NCBI GenBank assembly: GCA_043811795.1
Contig: JBDRMV010000077.1
Span: 1-31,992 of the forward strand
Origin: JBDRMV01 sp043811795
GTDB lineage: Bacteria > CG03
Direction: 5' to 3'
DNA: 31,992 nt
Under the pieces are notes generated by a model. That model was not told the DNA's origin, made no database searches, and worked only from the letters and a program-made list of their open reading frames with translations. The position numbers and the translations under genes are program-made. This document shows positions 24,149 to 31,624 of this stretch, piece after piece; positions within the stretch are counted from its first letter, which is position 1; the number at the start of each line of letters is the position of its first letter.

Positions 24149-24154
24149 TTCCTT

Positions 24155-24430
24155 TTACTCTATTATTTTCCTGACCTTAAAAAAATCGCCCTGCCTTTCC
24201 GGCGCATTTTTAAGAATTTTATCCCTGTCCTCAAATTTTGAGACCTCATCATCTCTGTAAATATTTTCCTCCTTAAATTCAAAAGAGGAAACGTTCTCCG
24301 TCGGCACCTCGTTCAATTTCTCAAAATACTTCAGAATATTGCTGAAGTCCTCCGTAAACTTATCCAGTTTGGATTCCTCAATATCAATTCTCGCCAGTTC
24401 CGCAATGCGCAAAATTTCTTTTTTTATCAT
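24155..24430 (-). CDS. gatC: Aspartyl/glutamyl-tRNA(Asn/Gln) amidotransferase subunit C
   Basis: A 91-residue protein of the normal GatC size. IAELARIDIEESKLDKFTED and ILKYFEKLNEVPTENV are the conserved helical part, and DEVSKFEDRDKILKNAPERQGDFF-type end (ILKNAPERQGDFFKV) is the diagnostic tail that wraps the GatA-GatB interface. It starts four bases after the RelE-type toxin stop. No promoter is seen in between, so it is likely reached by transcription from the toxin-antitoxin promoter or from panC. Confidence 0.95.
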   Translation of the reverse strand: MIKKEILRIAELARIDIEESKLDKFTEDFSNILKYFEKLNEVPTENVSSFEFKEENIYRDDEVSKFEDRDKILKNAPERQGDFFKVRKIIE

Positions 24431-24434
24431 CCTT

Positions 24435-24686
24435 TTATCTATAAATTTCTTTACGATGCCCTATTCTCAGAACCACAACATTTCCACCGACGAGGTCAAA
24501 AATAACCCTGAAATCGCCGATTCTATATCTAAAAGTGCCGAGTTTCGGGTGCAGTAGTTTTTTGGAAATTTTCTGCGGATGCTTTCTCAAATTCACAATT
24601 TTCTTAGCAAGTTTTTTCTTCTGTACCGTATCCAGTTTCTTAACATCTTTAGCCGCGCTGTTTGTATAAACAAGGGCGTATTTCAT
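24435..24686 (-). CDS. RelE/ParE-family toxin
   Basis: An 83-residue basic protein. It opens MKYALVYTNSAAKDVKKLD and contains LGTFRYRIGDFRVIFD and VVVLRIGHRKEIYR, the typical RelE fold strands with the conserved arginines. RelE members cleave mRNA in the ribosomal A site. The start codon overlaps the antitoxin stop by one base (taATG). It is followed by gatC after four bases, so toxin and an essential tRNA-modifying complex share a message. ParE-like gyrase action cannot be excluded, but the IGHRxEIY end fits RelE better. Confidence 0.88.
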   Translation of the reverse strand: MKYALVYTNSAAKDVKKLDTVQKKKLAKKIVNLRKHPQKISKKLLHPKLGTFRYRIGDFRVIFDLVGGNVVVLRIGHRKEIYR

Positions 24687-24937
24687 TAAATCTTGCCGAA
24701 AATTTCCTGGTGAGCAAAAACTTTTCCGCTTTTGTAGTCTTTTCGCGCTTGTTGAATACTTTTAAGATATTTTTTACTCCCGAGCGCAAGCAAATCTTCA
24801 AAAAAATCAAGGTTCACAATCGCCCCTGTCGTTTTATCCCGTTTCGTAATAAGAATAAAATGTTTTTTAAAATGAATTTCATTCAGGACATCAGCCAAAT
24901 GATTCCGCAGCGTCGTAAAATTTACTGTTTCCAACAT
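24686..24937 (-). CDS. Phd/YefM-family antitoxin
   Basis: An 83-residue protein. VNFTTLRNHLADVLNEIHF and ILITKRDKTTGAIVNLDFFEDL follow the Phd/YefM pattern: an N-terminal DNA-binding dimer domain, then a C-terminal helix (KKYLKSIQQARKDYKSGK) that would wrap the toxin. The ribosome site AGGAGG is strong. Its own promoter with repeated TGTACA boxes lies 30 bases upstream, consistent with autoregulation by the antitoxin-toxin complex. Confidence 0.88.
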   Translation of the reverse strand: MLETVNFTTLRNHLADVLNEIHFKKHFILITKRDKTTGAIVNLDFFEDLLALGSKKYLKSIQQARKDYKSGKVFAHQEIFGKI

Positions 24938-24952
24938 TTTTATTACCTCCTA

Positions 24953-24973
24953 ATTGTACATCTTCATTGTACA
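24953..24973. promoter_or_regulatory. Operator with two ATTGTACA boxes
   Basis: ATTGTACA (24953-24960), TCTTC, ATTGTACA (24966-24973). Each box contains the palindrome TGTACA; the two centres are 13 bp apart. One box covers the -10 and the other the transcription start and leader. This is a classical arrangement for cooperative binding by a Phd/YefM antitoxin-toxin complex. Confidence 0.6.
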
Positions 24974-24994
24974 TTGTTTTTTTACAACCGTCAA
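24966..24994 (-). promoter_or_regulatory. Promoter of the toxin-antitoxin-gatCAB unit
   Basis: Minus strand TTGACG (24994-24989), 17 bases including a run of seven A, TACAAT (24971-24966). Both boxes match sigma-70 in five of six positions. Start of transcription would be near 24959, giving a 20-base leader with AGGAGG before the antitoxin ATG. Confidence 0.65.
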
Positions 24995-24995
24995 A

Positions 24996-25013
24996 CACCG
25001 GCGATAACCGGTG
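24996..25013. terminator. Hairpin between panC and the toxin-antitoxin promoter
   Basis: CACCGG (24996-25001), CGATAA, CCGGTG (25008-25013). It starts three bases after the panC stop on the minus strand and is followed by only TTT. It is a weak intrinsic terminator at best, so readthrough from panC into the downstream genes is likely. Confidence 0.4.
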
Positions 25014-25016
25014 AAT

Positions 25017-25850
25017 TTACGTTTCTATATTATCAATCAGACGGGCTCTGCCTATTTTCACCGCAAGGGCAATCAGACAGCGCCCTTTGATTTTACCGGG
25101 TTCCTCAAGCGTTTCTCTGTCACAGACGGAAACATAATCAATTTTTCCTTTTGTTTTTAAAAGCATTGCTTTTATCTTCTTTTTTATTGCCGCAGCCGAT
25201 TTATTTTTTTTCGCCATTTCCCTGCCTGCAAGAAGCGTTTTTCTTAAAAGAGCTGCATTTTTGATTTCCGCCGGCGATAAATACCGGTTTCTGGAACTCA
25301 CGGCCAGACCGCTTCCCTCTCTTACCGTACCGCATGCAATAACTTTGACGGGAACGTTCAAATCCCTTGCCATTTTTTCTATGACCCTGAACTGCTGGTA
25401 ATCCTTTTTTCCGAAAACGGCGACGTCCGGCAGGACGATGTTGAACAGTTTAAGGACGACCGTGGCAACACCCCTGAAATGACCGGGCCGCTTCAAACCG
25501 CACAGGTGATTCGGTAACCTTTCAAGATTAACATACGTTTCAAAGCCGGCGGGATACATTTCTTTCACGGAGGGGTTAAAAATTAAATCTACGCCGTTTG
25601 CCCTGCAAATTTCAGCATCCCTTTTGAAATTTCTCGGATATTTTTTAAAGTCCTCGGACGGTCCGAACTGCGAAGGGTTAACGAAAATACTCACGACAAG
25701 AAAATCGCACCTCTTCCTGCATTCCCTTATTAAGGAAACGTGCCCTTCGTGCAGGGCGCCCATCGTCGGAACAAGCCCCGCTGTTTTGCCCTTTTTTCTG
25801 ACCGATGCGCATTTCGCCGTCACTTCCGCGGGGCTTGTCAAAATTATCAT
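25017..25850 (-). CDS. panC: Pantothenate synthetase
   Basis: A 277-residue enzyme joining pantoate and beta-alanine with ATP. The nucleotidyltransferase motif MGALHEGH (30-37, His34/His37), VSIFVNPSQFGPSEDFKKYPR, FRGVATVVLKLFNIV, VFGKKDYQQ and the KMSKS-equivalent GLAVSSRN are all present. Length is usual. It overlaps folK by four bases (ATGA). Neither panB nor panD is in the window. Confidence 0.97.
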   Translation of the reverse strand: MIILTSPAEVTAKCASVRKKGKTAGLVPTMGALHEGHVSLIRECRKRCDFLVVSIFVNPSQFGPSEDFKKYPRNFKRDAEICRANGVDLIFNPSVKEMYPAGFETYVNLERLPNHLCGLKRPGHFRGVATVVLKLFNIVLPDVAVFGKKDYQQFRVIEKMARDLNVPVKVIACGTVREGSGLAVSSRNRYLSPAEIKNAALLRKTLLAGREMAKKNKSAAAIKKKIKAMLLKTKGKIDYVSVCDRETLEEPGKIKGRCLIALAVKIGRARLIDNIET

Positions 25851-26335
25851 ATTTTTTCGATTCTATGGGGCAGCGTCTTTTTCGCTTCATCAAGAATTTC
25901 GTGAACCTTTCTGCCGTCTTCGGGATTGCAAAAATGGGGCGCTATCTCGGCGAGGGGCACAAGAACAAAAAGACGTTTTCCAAACTCAGGGTGCGGGATT
26001 TTCAATAAATCCATTTTGACAATTTCGCTGCCGAAAAATATTATGTCTATGTCCAGGGTGCGAGGGCCGAACCTGATTTCACGGACCCTCCCCAATTCCT
26101 TCTCCACCATATTCACATATCTTAAAAAAGACAGCGGAGAAAGAACGGTGGCGCCTACAGCAGCAATATTTATGAAGTCCGGCTGAAATTTTATTTTTAC
26201 GGGTTCCGTCCTGTAAAAACTTGAAACCTTCATATCATCCACAACTTTTGAAAGTTCTTTCAGCGCATCTCTGATATTTCCTTTGGAATCCCCGACGTTG
26301 CTCCCCAGAGAAAGCGCAACCTGAACGCCGCTCAT
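25847..26335 (-). CDS. folK: 2-amino-4-hydroxy-6-hydroxymethyldihydropteridine diphosphokinase
   Basis: A 162-residue protein from ATG 26335: MSGVQVALSLGSNVGD, SSFYRTEPVKIK, QPDFINIAAVGAT, RFGPRTLDIDIIFFGSE and IPHPEFGKRLFVLVPLAEIAP, the full HPPK series including the DIDI metal site. It transfers pyrophosphate in folate synthesis. The open frame continues upstream to 26551, but that part lies inside the aminotransferase gene and has no similarity. GGAAGG about ten bases before ATG 26335 fixes the start. Confidence 0.93.
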   Translation of the reverse strand: MSGVQVALSLGSNVGDSKGNIRDALKELSKVVDDMKVSSFYRTEPVKIKFQPDFINIAAVGATVLSPLSFLRYVNMVEKELGRVREIRFGPRTLDIDIIFFGSEIVKMDLLKIPHPEFGKRLFVLVPLAEIAPHFCNPEDGRKVHEILDEAKKTLPHRIEKI

Positions 26336-26361
26336 TTCACTTTTTCCTTCCTTGTTACGTT

Positions 26362-27534
26362 CTACCATTTTATTTTCCTCATTCTTTCGACCGCCTCTCT
26401 TATCCTCGTCTCTTCCACCGTAAAAGCGAACCGGACAAAACCCTCGCCGGATTCCCCGAACCCCGACCCGGGCGTGGCGACAATAGACGCTTCCGTAAGA
26501 AGTTTCCCGCAGAACTGTGCGGAACCATAACCCCCCGGCACTTTCATCCATAAATAGAACGTTGCGGAAGGTTTTTCAAGTTCAAAGCCGCAGCTTTTGA
26601 GCCCCTCATAAAGGATGTTTCTTCTTTTCTCCCAGATTTTTATGTTTCTTACGAGAAATTTCTTATGGTTTTTTAACGCAAAGACACCTGCATTCTGAAC
26701 AGCGGAAAAAGCGCCCGAATCGTAATTATCCTTGACGTCCGAAAGTATTTTTATAATCTTTTTGTTACCGCAGACGAAACCGAGACGCCAGCCCGTCATA
26801 TTGAACGTTTTTGAAAGGGAGTGGAATTCAACGCCGACGTCTTTTGCCCCGGCCGAGGCAAGAAAACTGACCGGTTTTTCTTCAAAGTAAATTTCGGAAT
26901 AGGCATTGTCGGAGGCGACAATAATGTTGTATTTTTCGGCAAAAGAAACGACTTTTTCATAAAATTTTTTGTCCGCAGCGCTGCCGGTCGGATTGTTCGG
27001 ATAGTTGATAAACATTATTTTGGCCGAGCGCGCTATATTTTCCGGAATTGAATTCAGGTCGGGGAGAAAACCATTCTCCTCAAGAAGCGGCATGTAAAAA
27101 ACATTCCCGCCGGCAAGAATTGTTCCGCCCGCATAAACAGGATAGCCCGGCGACGGGACAAGGACAACATCCCCCTGATTAAGAATTCCCAGCGGAAGAT
27201 GTCCTATGCCCTCCTTGGAACCGATGAGCGCATGAACTTCCTCTTCCGGATTCAGTTTAACGCCGAACCTCTCGCCGTACCAGCCGGCAACAGCCCGGCG
27301 AAACTCTTCAAGGCCTCTGCCGAAAGGGTATCTGTGAAAAGCGGGGTTTCCGACGGACTTTCTCATTTCCTCCACAATTTCGGGAGGGGTGGGTATATCC
27401 GGGTCGCCGATACCGAAAGAAATAATGTCTTTCCCCTGTTTGATAAGTTCGTTTTTCTTCCTGTCAATTTCAGCAAAAAGATACGGCGGCAGAGACGCCA
27501 GACGGAGGGATTTTTCAAATTTTATTTCAGCCAT
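26362..27534 (-). CDS. dapL: LL-diaminopimelate aminotransferase-type class I/II aminotransferase
   Basis: A 390-residue PLP enzyme. SLPPYLFAEIDRKKNEL and FGIGDPDIPTPPEIVEEM near the N-terminus are typical of the DapL group. Motifs are NYPNNPTG (177-184), Asp209/Tyr212 (SDNAYSE), HSLSKTFNMTGWR (Lys242 binds PLP) and RFAF near the end. DapL converts tetrahydrodipicolinate directly to LL-diaminopimelate, the lysine and peptidoglycan precursor. Related aspartate aminotransferases share many of these motifs, so the substrate is likely but not certain. It lies two bases after thrC. Confidence 0.78.
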   Translation of the reverse strand: MAEIKFEKSLRLASLPPYLFAEIDRKKNELIKQGKDIISFGIGDPDIPTPPEIVEEMRKSVGNPAFHRYPFGRGLEEFRRAVAGWYGERFGVKLNPEEEVHALIGSKEGIGHLPLGILNQGDVVLVPSPGYPVYAGGTILAGGNVFYMPLLEENGFLPDLNSIPENIARSAKIMFINYPNNPTGSAADKKFYEKVVSFAEKYNIIVASDNAYSEIYFEEKPVSFLASAGAKDVGVEFHSLSKTFNMTGWRLGFVCGNKKIIKILSDVKDNYDSGAFSAVQNAGVFALKNHKKFLVRNIKIWEKRRNILYEGLKSCGFELEKPSATFYLWMKVPGGYGSAQFCGKLLTEASIVATPGSGFGESGEGFVRFAFTVEETRIREAVERMRKIKW

Positions 27535-27536
27535 TT

Positions 27537-28886
27537 TTATTTCTTTTTTTCAATCTCCCTTTCTCCCCCATAAATCTCCCCTAACCCCTCTTTTTCAAAG
27601 AGGGGAACGCCTTTAGAAAAGGGGGATGGGGGGATTTTGCTCTTCAAAATCTTCAAGACCTCGTTTTTATCTGTTGAAACCGACACGGGCTTCCCCGCAA
27701 TTTTAAGCGCCGACTTAACATCTTTAAGGCCGCTTCCCGTGACGAGACAGACGACGCTGGAATTTTTCGGAATTTTTCCGCCTTCGACGGCTTCCTTCAA
27801 ACCGGCATACGCGGTCGCACCTGCGGGCTCCGGAAATATTCCCGTGCTTGATGAAATTTCCCTGATTGATTTAAGAATTTCCTCATCGCTCACCGCGAGA
27901 GCAAAGCCATCCGTTTCCCGAACAGCGCGAGCCGCTGCCAGACCGTCCCGCGGGCTGTCAACGCTTATTGAATCAGCGACCGTCGTGGCTGTAACTTTCT
28001 CCATCTCAATATTTTTGGGGAGAACATCTTTCCCCTCATATTTTTTAATTGTTTTATAGACCGCATTTGATTTCTTCGACTGAACTGCAATGATTTTCGG
28101 GATTCTGTCCGTCAGACCCGTAAAAAATAATTCCCTGAAACCCTTCCAGACGCCGCTTATGATGTTGCCGTCACCGACCGGAACAAAGACATAATCCGGG
28201 ACTTCCCAGTTCAGAGCATCGGCAATTTCAAAAGAGACCGTTTTCTTCCCTTCTCTCGTCCACGGGTTGAGACCCGTACTCCTGTTAAAAAAGTCCATTT
28301 CCTCTGAAACTTTTTCGCACAAATCAAAAGCATCGTCATAAGAACCTTTGACCGCAAAGACCCTTGCTCCGAAAAGAAGAAGCTGGGCTACTTTCGCAAC
28401 AGGAGCATTTTCCGGCAAAAAAATAACGCAATCCATTCCGATGCTCGCAGCGAGACAGGCGAGGGAAGAGCCCGCATTTCCCGTGGAAGCGCAGGAAATT
28501 GTCTCAACCCCGGATTCCTTCGCCACAGTAAGCGTCACAGCGCCTGCACGGTCTTTAAAAGAAGCCGAGGGGTTCCTCGTGTCATCCTTAAAATAAACAT
28601 CTATGCCCCACTTCAGAGAGAGTTTCCCGCTCTTTACAAGCGGCGTCCCGCCTACGAGAAGCGGCGGAACCATCTTCATGTCGGCGAAAGGCAAAAAAGG
28701 CAGGTATTTGTAAATCCCGGGTTTTTTTGATTCTTTTATTACCTGACTCTGCCTTTCTATCTTATGGTAATCATACACAACTTCCAGGTTTCCCGAACAG
28801 GCGGGGCACCTGTAGCGCGCCTGCTTAAGGGAATATTCCTTTGCGCATTTCAGACATTTGAAACCAACAAGATTTTCAGAAATCAC
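27537..28886 (-). CDS. thrC: Threonine synthase with a repeat-encoded tail
   Basis: A 449-residue PLP enzyme. An N-terminal zinc ribbon (Cys11, Cys14, Cys27, Cys30) is followed by GGTPLVKS (79-86), NPSASFKDRAG (Lys111 binds PLP), SCASTGNAGSSLAC and the PLP-phosphate and GSGLKD end region. It converts phosphohomoserine to threonine. Residues 417-449 (KIPPSPFSKGVPLFEKEGLG and on) are not part of the family. They are the translation of an inserted palindromic repeat, so the natural end was near residue 416. Its ATG overlaps the hisS stop by four bases. Confidence 0.94.
   Translation of the reverse strand: MISENLVGFKCLKCAKEYSLKQARYRCPACSGNLEVVYDYHKIERQSQVIKESKKPGIYKYLPFLPFADMKMVPPLLVGGTPLVKSGKLSLKWGIDVYFKDDTRNPSASFKDRAGAVTLTVAKESGVETISCASTGNAGSSLACLAASIGMDCVIFLPENAPVAKVAQLLLFGARVFAVKGSYDDAFDLCEKVSEEMDFFNRSTGLNPWTREGKKTVSFEIADALNWEVPDYVFVPVGDGNIISGVWKGFRELFFTGLTDRIPKIIAVQSKKSNAVYKTIKKYEGKDVLPKNIEMEKVTATTVADSISVDSPRDGLAAARAVRETDGFALAVSDEEILKSIREISSSTGIFPEPAGATAYAGLKEAVEGGKIPKNSSVVCLVTGSGLKDVKSALKIAGKPVSVSTDKNEVLKILKSKIPPSPFSKGVPLFEKEGLGEIYGGEREIEKKK
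27555..27638. repeat. Inserted C/G-run palindromic repeat inside the thrC 3' end
   Basis: The core is CCCCTCTTT (27585-27593), TTC, AAAGAGGGG (27597-27605), a perfect 9-bp hairpin. Flanks are C-rich on the left (TCTCCCCCATAAATCTCCCC) and G-rich on the right (AAAAGGGGGATGGGGGGAT), giving a quasi-palindrome of about 80 bp. Elements of this look are dispersed repeats in several Gram-negative genomes. Here it kept the reading frame open and changed the end of ThrC. Confidence 0.65.
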
Positions 28887-30094
28887 AGTTCTTTAAAAAA
28901 TTTCTCCAGCAAAACCGTTTCCTGCTCGCCCGTTTCAAGATCCTTTTTCGTGATTGAGCTGGAATTCAACTCGCTTTCACCGACGAGCACCGCATACCTC
29001 AAATTCCTCTCGGAAGCGAACTTCAGCGAAGAATTCATTTTCTTTTTCGGAGAAACAATACAGGCCTTTCCTTTATCTCTTATATTTCCGGCAATATCTT
29101 CCAGAGCCCCCACTGCTATGCCGGCGCCTATAACAATATATCCCTTCCTTTCGGTTTTAATTTCCAGCGCATTCAGCACCCTGTCAATCCCCACCGCAAA
29201 ACCGACAGCCGGAACATCCGGACCGCCGAGAAACTTCACAAGACCGTCATACCGCCCGCCTGCGGCAATCGCATCGCGCGCGGAGGGCGAATAAAACTCG
29301 AAAACACAGCCGTTGTAATAATCCAGCCCTCTCACAAGCCGGGGATTTATTTTGTAACCAATCTTTTTTTTACTTAAATTCCCGCAGATTGCCTCAAAGT
29401 TTTCCCGGCAGGTGCTGCACAGGAATTCCTTAAAGAGCGGCGCAGATTCAAGTTTTTTTCTGCAGGGCTCTTTTTTGCAGTCGAGGACTCTCAACGGGTT
29501 GGTACTTAACCTTTCCTGACAGTCGGAGCAGAAACGCGTAATTCTCTCTTCCAGCCATTTTTTAAAAACCCTCTCGTATTCTCCTCGGCAGCCGGAACAG
29601 CCGATTGAATTTATCTCAAGCGAAAAAGGAATCTTTAATTTCTCAAAGACCTCCGCGCATATTTCAATCGCTTCAACGTCTGCGGTGATGCTTTTTTCCC
29701 CGAAAATTTCCGCGCCTACCTGAAAAAATTCCCGGCGTCGGTCTTTCTGCGGTCTCTCGTATCTGAACATTGCGCCCGAATAGTAAAACCTCCTTGGAAG
29801 ACCCGTCAGCAGATTGCCGGAGATAACTGCCCTCGCGACCGGAGCGGTTCCTTCAGGTCTCAAAGACAAAGACCTGCCCGACTTATCAAGGAAAGTGTAC
29901 ATCTGTTTTTTGACAATATCGGAGCCCTCCCCTATAGACCTTTTGAAAAGGGCTGTGTCCTCAAAAACCGGCGTTTTTATCTCCTCAAAGCCGTAAAGCG
30001 ACAGGACCTGCGCGAACACCGACTCGGCTTTGCGCAGTTTCCGTATTTCGTCGCCGAAAAAGTCCCCTGTTCCTCTCGGAGTCTGATAATTCAT
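28883..30094 (-). CDS. hisS: Histidyl-tRNA synthetase
   Basis: A 403-residue class II synthetase. TPRGTGDFFGDEIRK begins the fold; motif 2 is SLRPEGTAPVARA, the histidine-binding loops are LVRGLDYYNGCVFEFY and AVGFAVGIDR (motif 3), and a short anticodon-binding domain ends the protein. The insertion domain has many cysteines (IGCSGC, FCSDC, LDCKKEPC, FLCSTC), which can form zinc sites; such a subgroup is known. There is no Shine-Dalgarno. The promoter -10 ends six bases before ATG, so the mRNA is probably leaderless. It is the first gene of the hisS-thrC-dapL-folK-panC operon. Confidence 0.96.
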   Translation of the reverse strand: MNYQTPRGTGDFFGDEIRKLRKAESVFAQVLSLYGFEEIKTPVFEDTALFKRSIGEGSDIVKKQMYTFLDKSGRSLSLRPEGTAPVARAVISGNLLTGLPRRFYYSGAMFRYERPQKDRRREFFQVGAEIFGEKSITADVEAIEICAEVFEKLKIPFSLEINSIGCSGCRGEYERVFKKWLEERITRFCSDCQERLSTNPLRVLDCKKEPCRKKLESAPLFKEFLCSTCRENFEAICGNLSKKKIGYKINPRLVRGLDYYNGCVFEFYSPSARDAIAAGGRYDGLVKFLGGPDVPAVGFAVGIDRVLNALEIKTERKGYIVIGAGIAVGALEDIAGNIRDKGKACIVSPKKKMNSSLKFASERNLRYAVLVGESELNSSSITKKDLETGEQETVLLEKFFKEL

Positions 30095-30100
30095 TATAGA

Positions 30101-30129
30101 ATTATAAAAAAAGTTCTATCTTATAGCAA
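30101..30129 (-). promoter_or_regulatory. Promoter of hisS giving a leaderless mRNA
   Basis: Minus strand TTGCTA (30129-30124), 17 bases, perfect TATAAT (30106-30101), then six bases and the ATG at 30094. The expected transcription start coincides with the A of ATG. A second TATAAT further up (30150-30145) has a poor -35 with a 19-base spacer and is less likely. Confidence 0.6.
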
Positions 30130-30197
30130 TACGCCGGGGACCCGATTATACGGAGAGTTTGCCGCAAAATGTTAAGAGTTGCCGCGGACGGTAATTC

Positions 30198-31385
30198 CTA
30201 ACTCTTACCAATTTCCATACCAAATTCAACACACTTTTCTATGCTTTCGTCGTCCGGATTCCATAAACATTTTATACCTTGATTCGCAAGCAGAAAGCCT
30301 GCTTTCTCTAATAAACCGTTTATCCTGGATACAGCTTCGCCGCTCCAGCCGTAACATCCGAACGAAGCCGCTTTTTTATTTTTGAACTTCAAACCTTCGA
30401 TTTCTTCAAGAATTCCAGCTGCTGCGCTCGTGATTCCTTTACCAATTGTCGGAGAACCGACAAGAATTAACCTTGATTTGAATATCTCCGTAATAATATC
30501 GTTTTTGTCCGTCTTCGAGATGTTAAACAATTTAATATTCACGGCGCTGTCTTCTTTTTTTATACCCAATGCGATGTTTTCTGCCATAATTTTTGTACCA
30601 TCCCACATGGTATCGTAAAGAATGGTTATTTGATTTTCCTGGTAATTCTTAGCCCATGCAAGATATTTTTCGACTATCTGGGCCGGATTTTCCCGCCATA
30701 TCACGCCATGACTGGGCGCAATGATATCAATGGGTATCTTTAACGCCAGAACTTCATTTATCTTTTTCTCGGCAAAAGAACTGAACGGAGTTAAAATGTT
30801 AGCATAATATTTAATGCATTCCGAAAAAAGTTCGGATTGGTCAACAATATCATTAAACATATATTCACTCGCGTAATGCTGCCCGAAAGCATCATTGCTG
30901 AAAAGTATATTATCGCCGGTCAAATAAGCCGCCATACTGTCGGGCCAATGCAGCATTTTCATTTCAACGAAAACCAGAGATTTTCCGTTCCCTATATCCA
31001 ATTTATCTCCGGTTTTGACAGGAATAAAATTCCAATCTTTGTGATAATGTCCTTTAAGCGATTTAATTCCGTTTGCCGTACAATAAACAGGGACTTCCGG
31101 AATGTGCAGCATTAATTCGGGCAGAGCGCCGCTATGGTCGCTTTCCGCATGGTTGGCTATAACATAATCTATCTTTTTCAAATCTATCTCTTTTTGCAGG
31201 TTTTCCACGTACTCTTTAGCATACGGTTTCCAAACCGTATCTATAAGAACGTTCTTTTTTTCTTTGACCAGGTAAGAGTTATAAGTCGAACCTCTATGGG
31301 TTGAATACTCATTACCATGGAATTTCCGCAATTCCCAATCAATTTTTCCAACCCAATCCACATTGTTCTTTACTTTAATTTTCAT
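30198..31385 (-). CDS. A-type flavodiiron protein
   Basis: A 395-residue cytoplasmic protein. The N-terminal metallo-beta-lactamase-like domain has all diiron ligands: His79, Glu81, Asp83, His84 (NHAESDHSG), His146 (LHWPDS), Asp165 (FSNDAFGQH) and His226 (PSHGVIW). The C-terminal flavodoxin domain starts near 253 (ITILYDTMWDGT) and binds FMN. Flavodiiron proteins reduce oxygen to water and/or nitric oxide to nitrous oxide, protecting anaerobes. No fused rubredoxin or NAD(P)H domain exists, so a separate rubredoxin must deliver electrons. A GAGGGGG site precedes the start. A long structured leader and an extended -10 promoter lie upstream. Confidence 0.95.
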   Translation of the reverse strand: MKIKVKNNVDWVGKIDWELRKFHGNEYSTHRGSTYNSYLVKEKKNVLIDTVWKPYAKEYVENLQKEIDLKKIDYVIANHAESDHSGALPELMLHIPEVPVYCTANGIKSLKGHYHKDWNFIPVKTGDKLDIGNGKSLVFVEMKMLHWPDSMAAYLTGDNILFSNDAFGQHYASEYMFNDIVDQSELFSECIKYYANILTPFSSFAEKKINEVLALKIPIDIIAPSHGVIWRENPAQIVEKYLAWAKNYQENQITILYDTMWDGTKIMAENIALGIKKEDSAVNIKLFNISKTDKNDIITEIFKSRLILVGSPTIGKGITSAAAGILEEIEGLKFKNKKAASFGCYGWSGEAVSRINGLLEKAGFLLANQGIKCLWNPDDESIEKCVEFGMEIGKS

Positions 31386-31560
31386 CCGTTTCCCCCTCGT
31401 ATTTGTCTTGCCGGCCAGGGGCAGCCGGCTTGCTTAATATGCGGTATGGCGTACAACACCTTGATTGGTGTGATGCGAATGCGGGAAAACCGCCGGTAGC
31501 ATCTCTTTTATGCATAAATCTTTCCGGAATTCGCATTAAATACATTTTCGGCTGGACTCC
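31386..31560 (-). promoter_or_regulatory. Structured 5' leader of the flavodiiron gene
   Basis: The segment between promoter and gene holds several stems. ATGCGAAT (31473-31480) pairs with ATTCGCAT (31529-31536) and encloses GCGG-GAAAA-CCGC (31481-31493) and the palindrome TTTATGCATAAA (31507-31518). ACACC-TTGATT-GGTGT (31456-31471) and GCCGGC-N8-GCCGGC (31410-31429) follow towards the gene. This could be a riboswitch-like or other RNA regulatory element. It matches no RNA class that I know. A 62-codon frame through it looks spurious. Confidence 0.4.
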
Positions 31561-31566
31561 CATATT

Positions 31567-31575
31567 ATTATAACA
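31567..31575 (-). promoter_or_regulatory. Extended -10 promoter of the flavodiiron gene
   Basis: Minus strand TGTTATAAT (31575-31567) is a perfect extended -10. No clear -35 lies at the right distance, which extended -10 promoters tolerate. Transcription would begin near 31560, leaving a leader of about 175 bases. Confidence 0.55.
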
Positions 31576-31624
31576 TTTACGGGGGGCTTTTTATACGCAC
31601 AAACCGCGGGGGAAGAGTTCACCT

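Noticed and set aside
23814..24260. 148-codon plus-strand frame opposite gatA and gatC
   Set aside because: It is the antisense shadow of conserved genes; serine- and phenylalanine-rich text as expected from the reverse strand.
26336..26551. 72-residue N-terminal extension of FolK
   Set aside because: It lies mostly inside the aminotransferase gene, has no family similarity, and a good ribosome site precedes the internal ATG at 26335.
28764..29294. 176-codon plus-strand frame opposite thrC and hisS
   Set aside because: Antisense shadow of two essential genes.
31375..31563. 62-codon minus-strand frame between the DUF6485-type and flavodiiron genes
   Set aside because: Its ATG lies three bases after the -10 box, hence upstream of the likely transcription start. 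It has no ribosome site, and its composition follows the inverted repeats of the leader.
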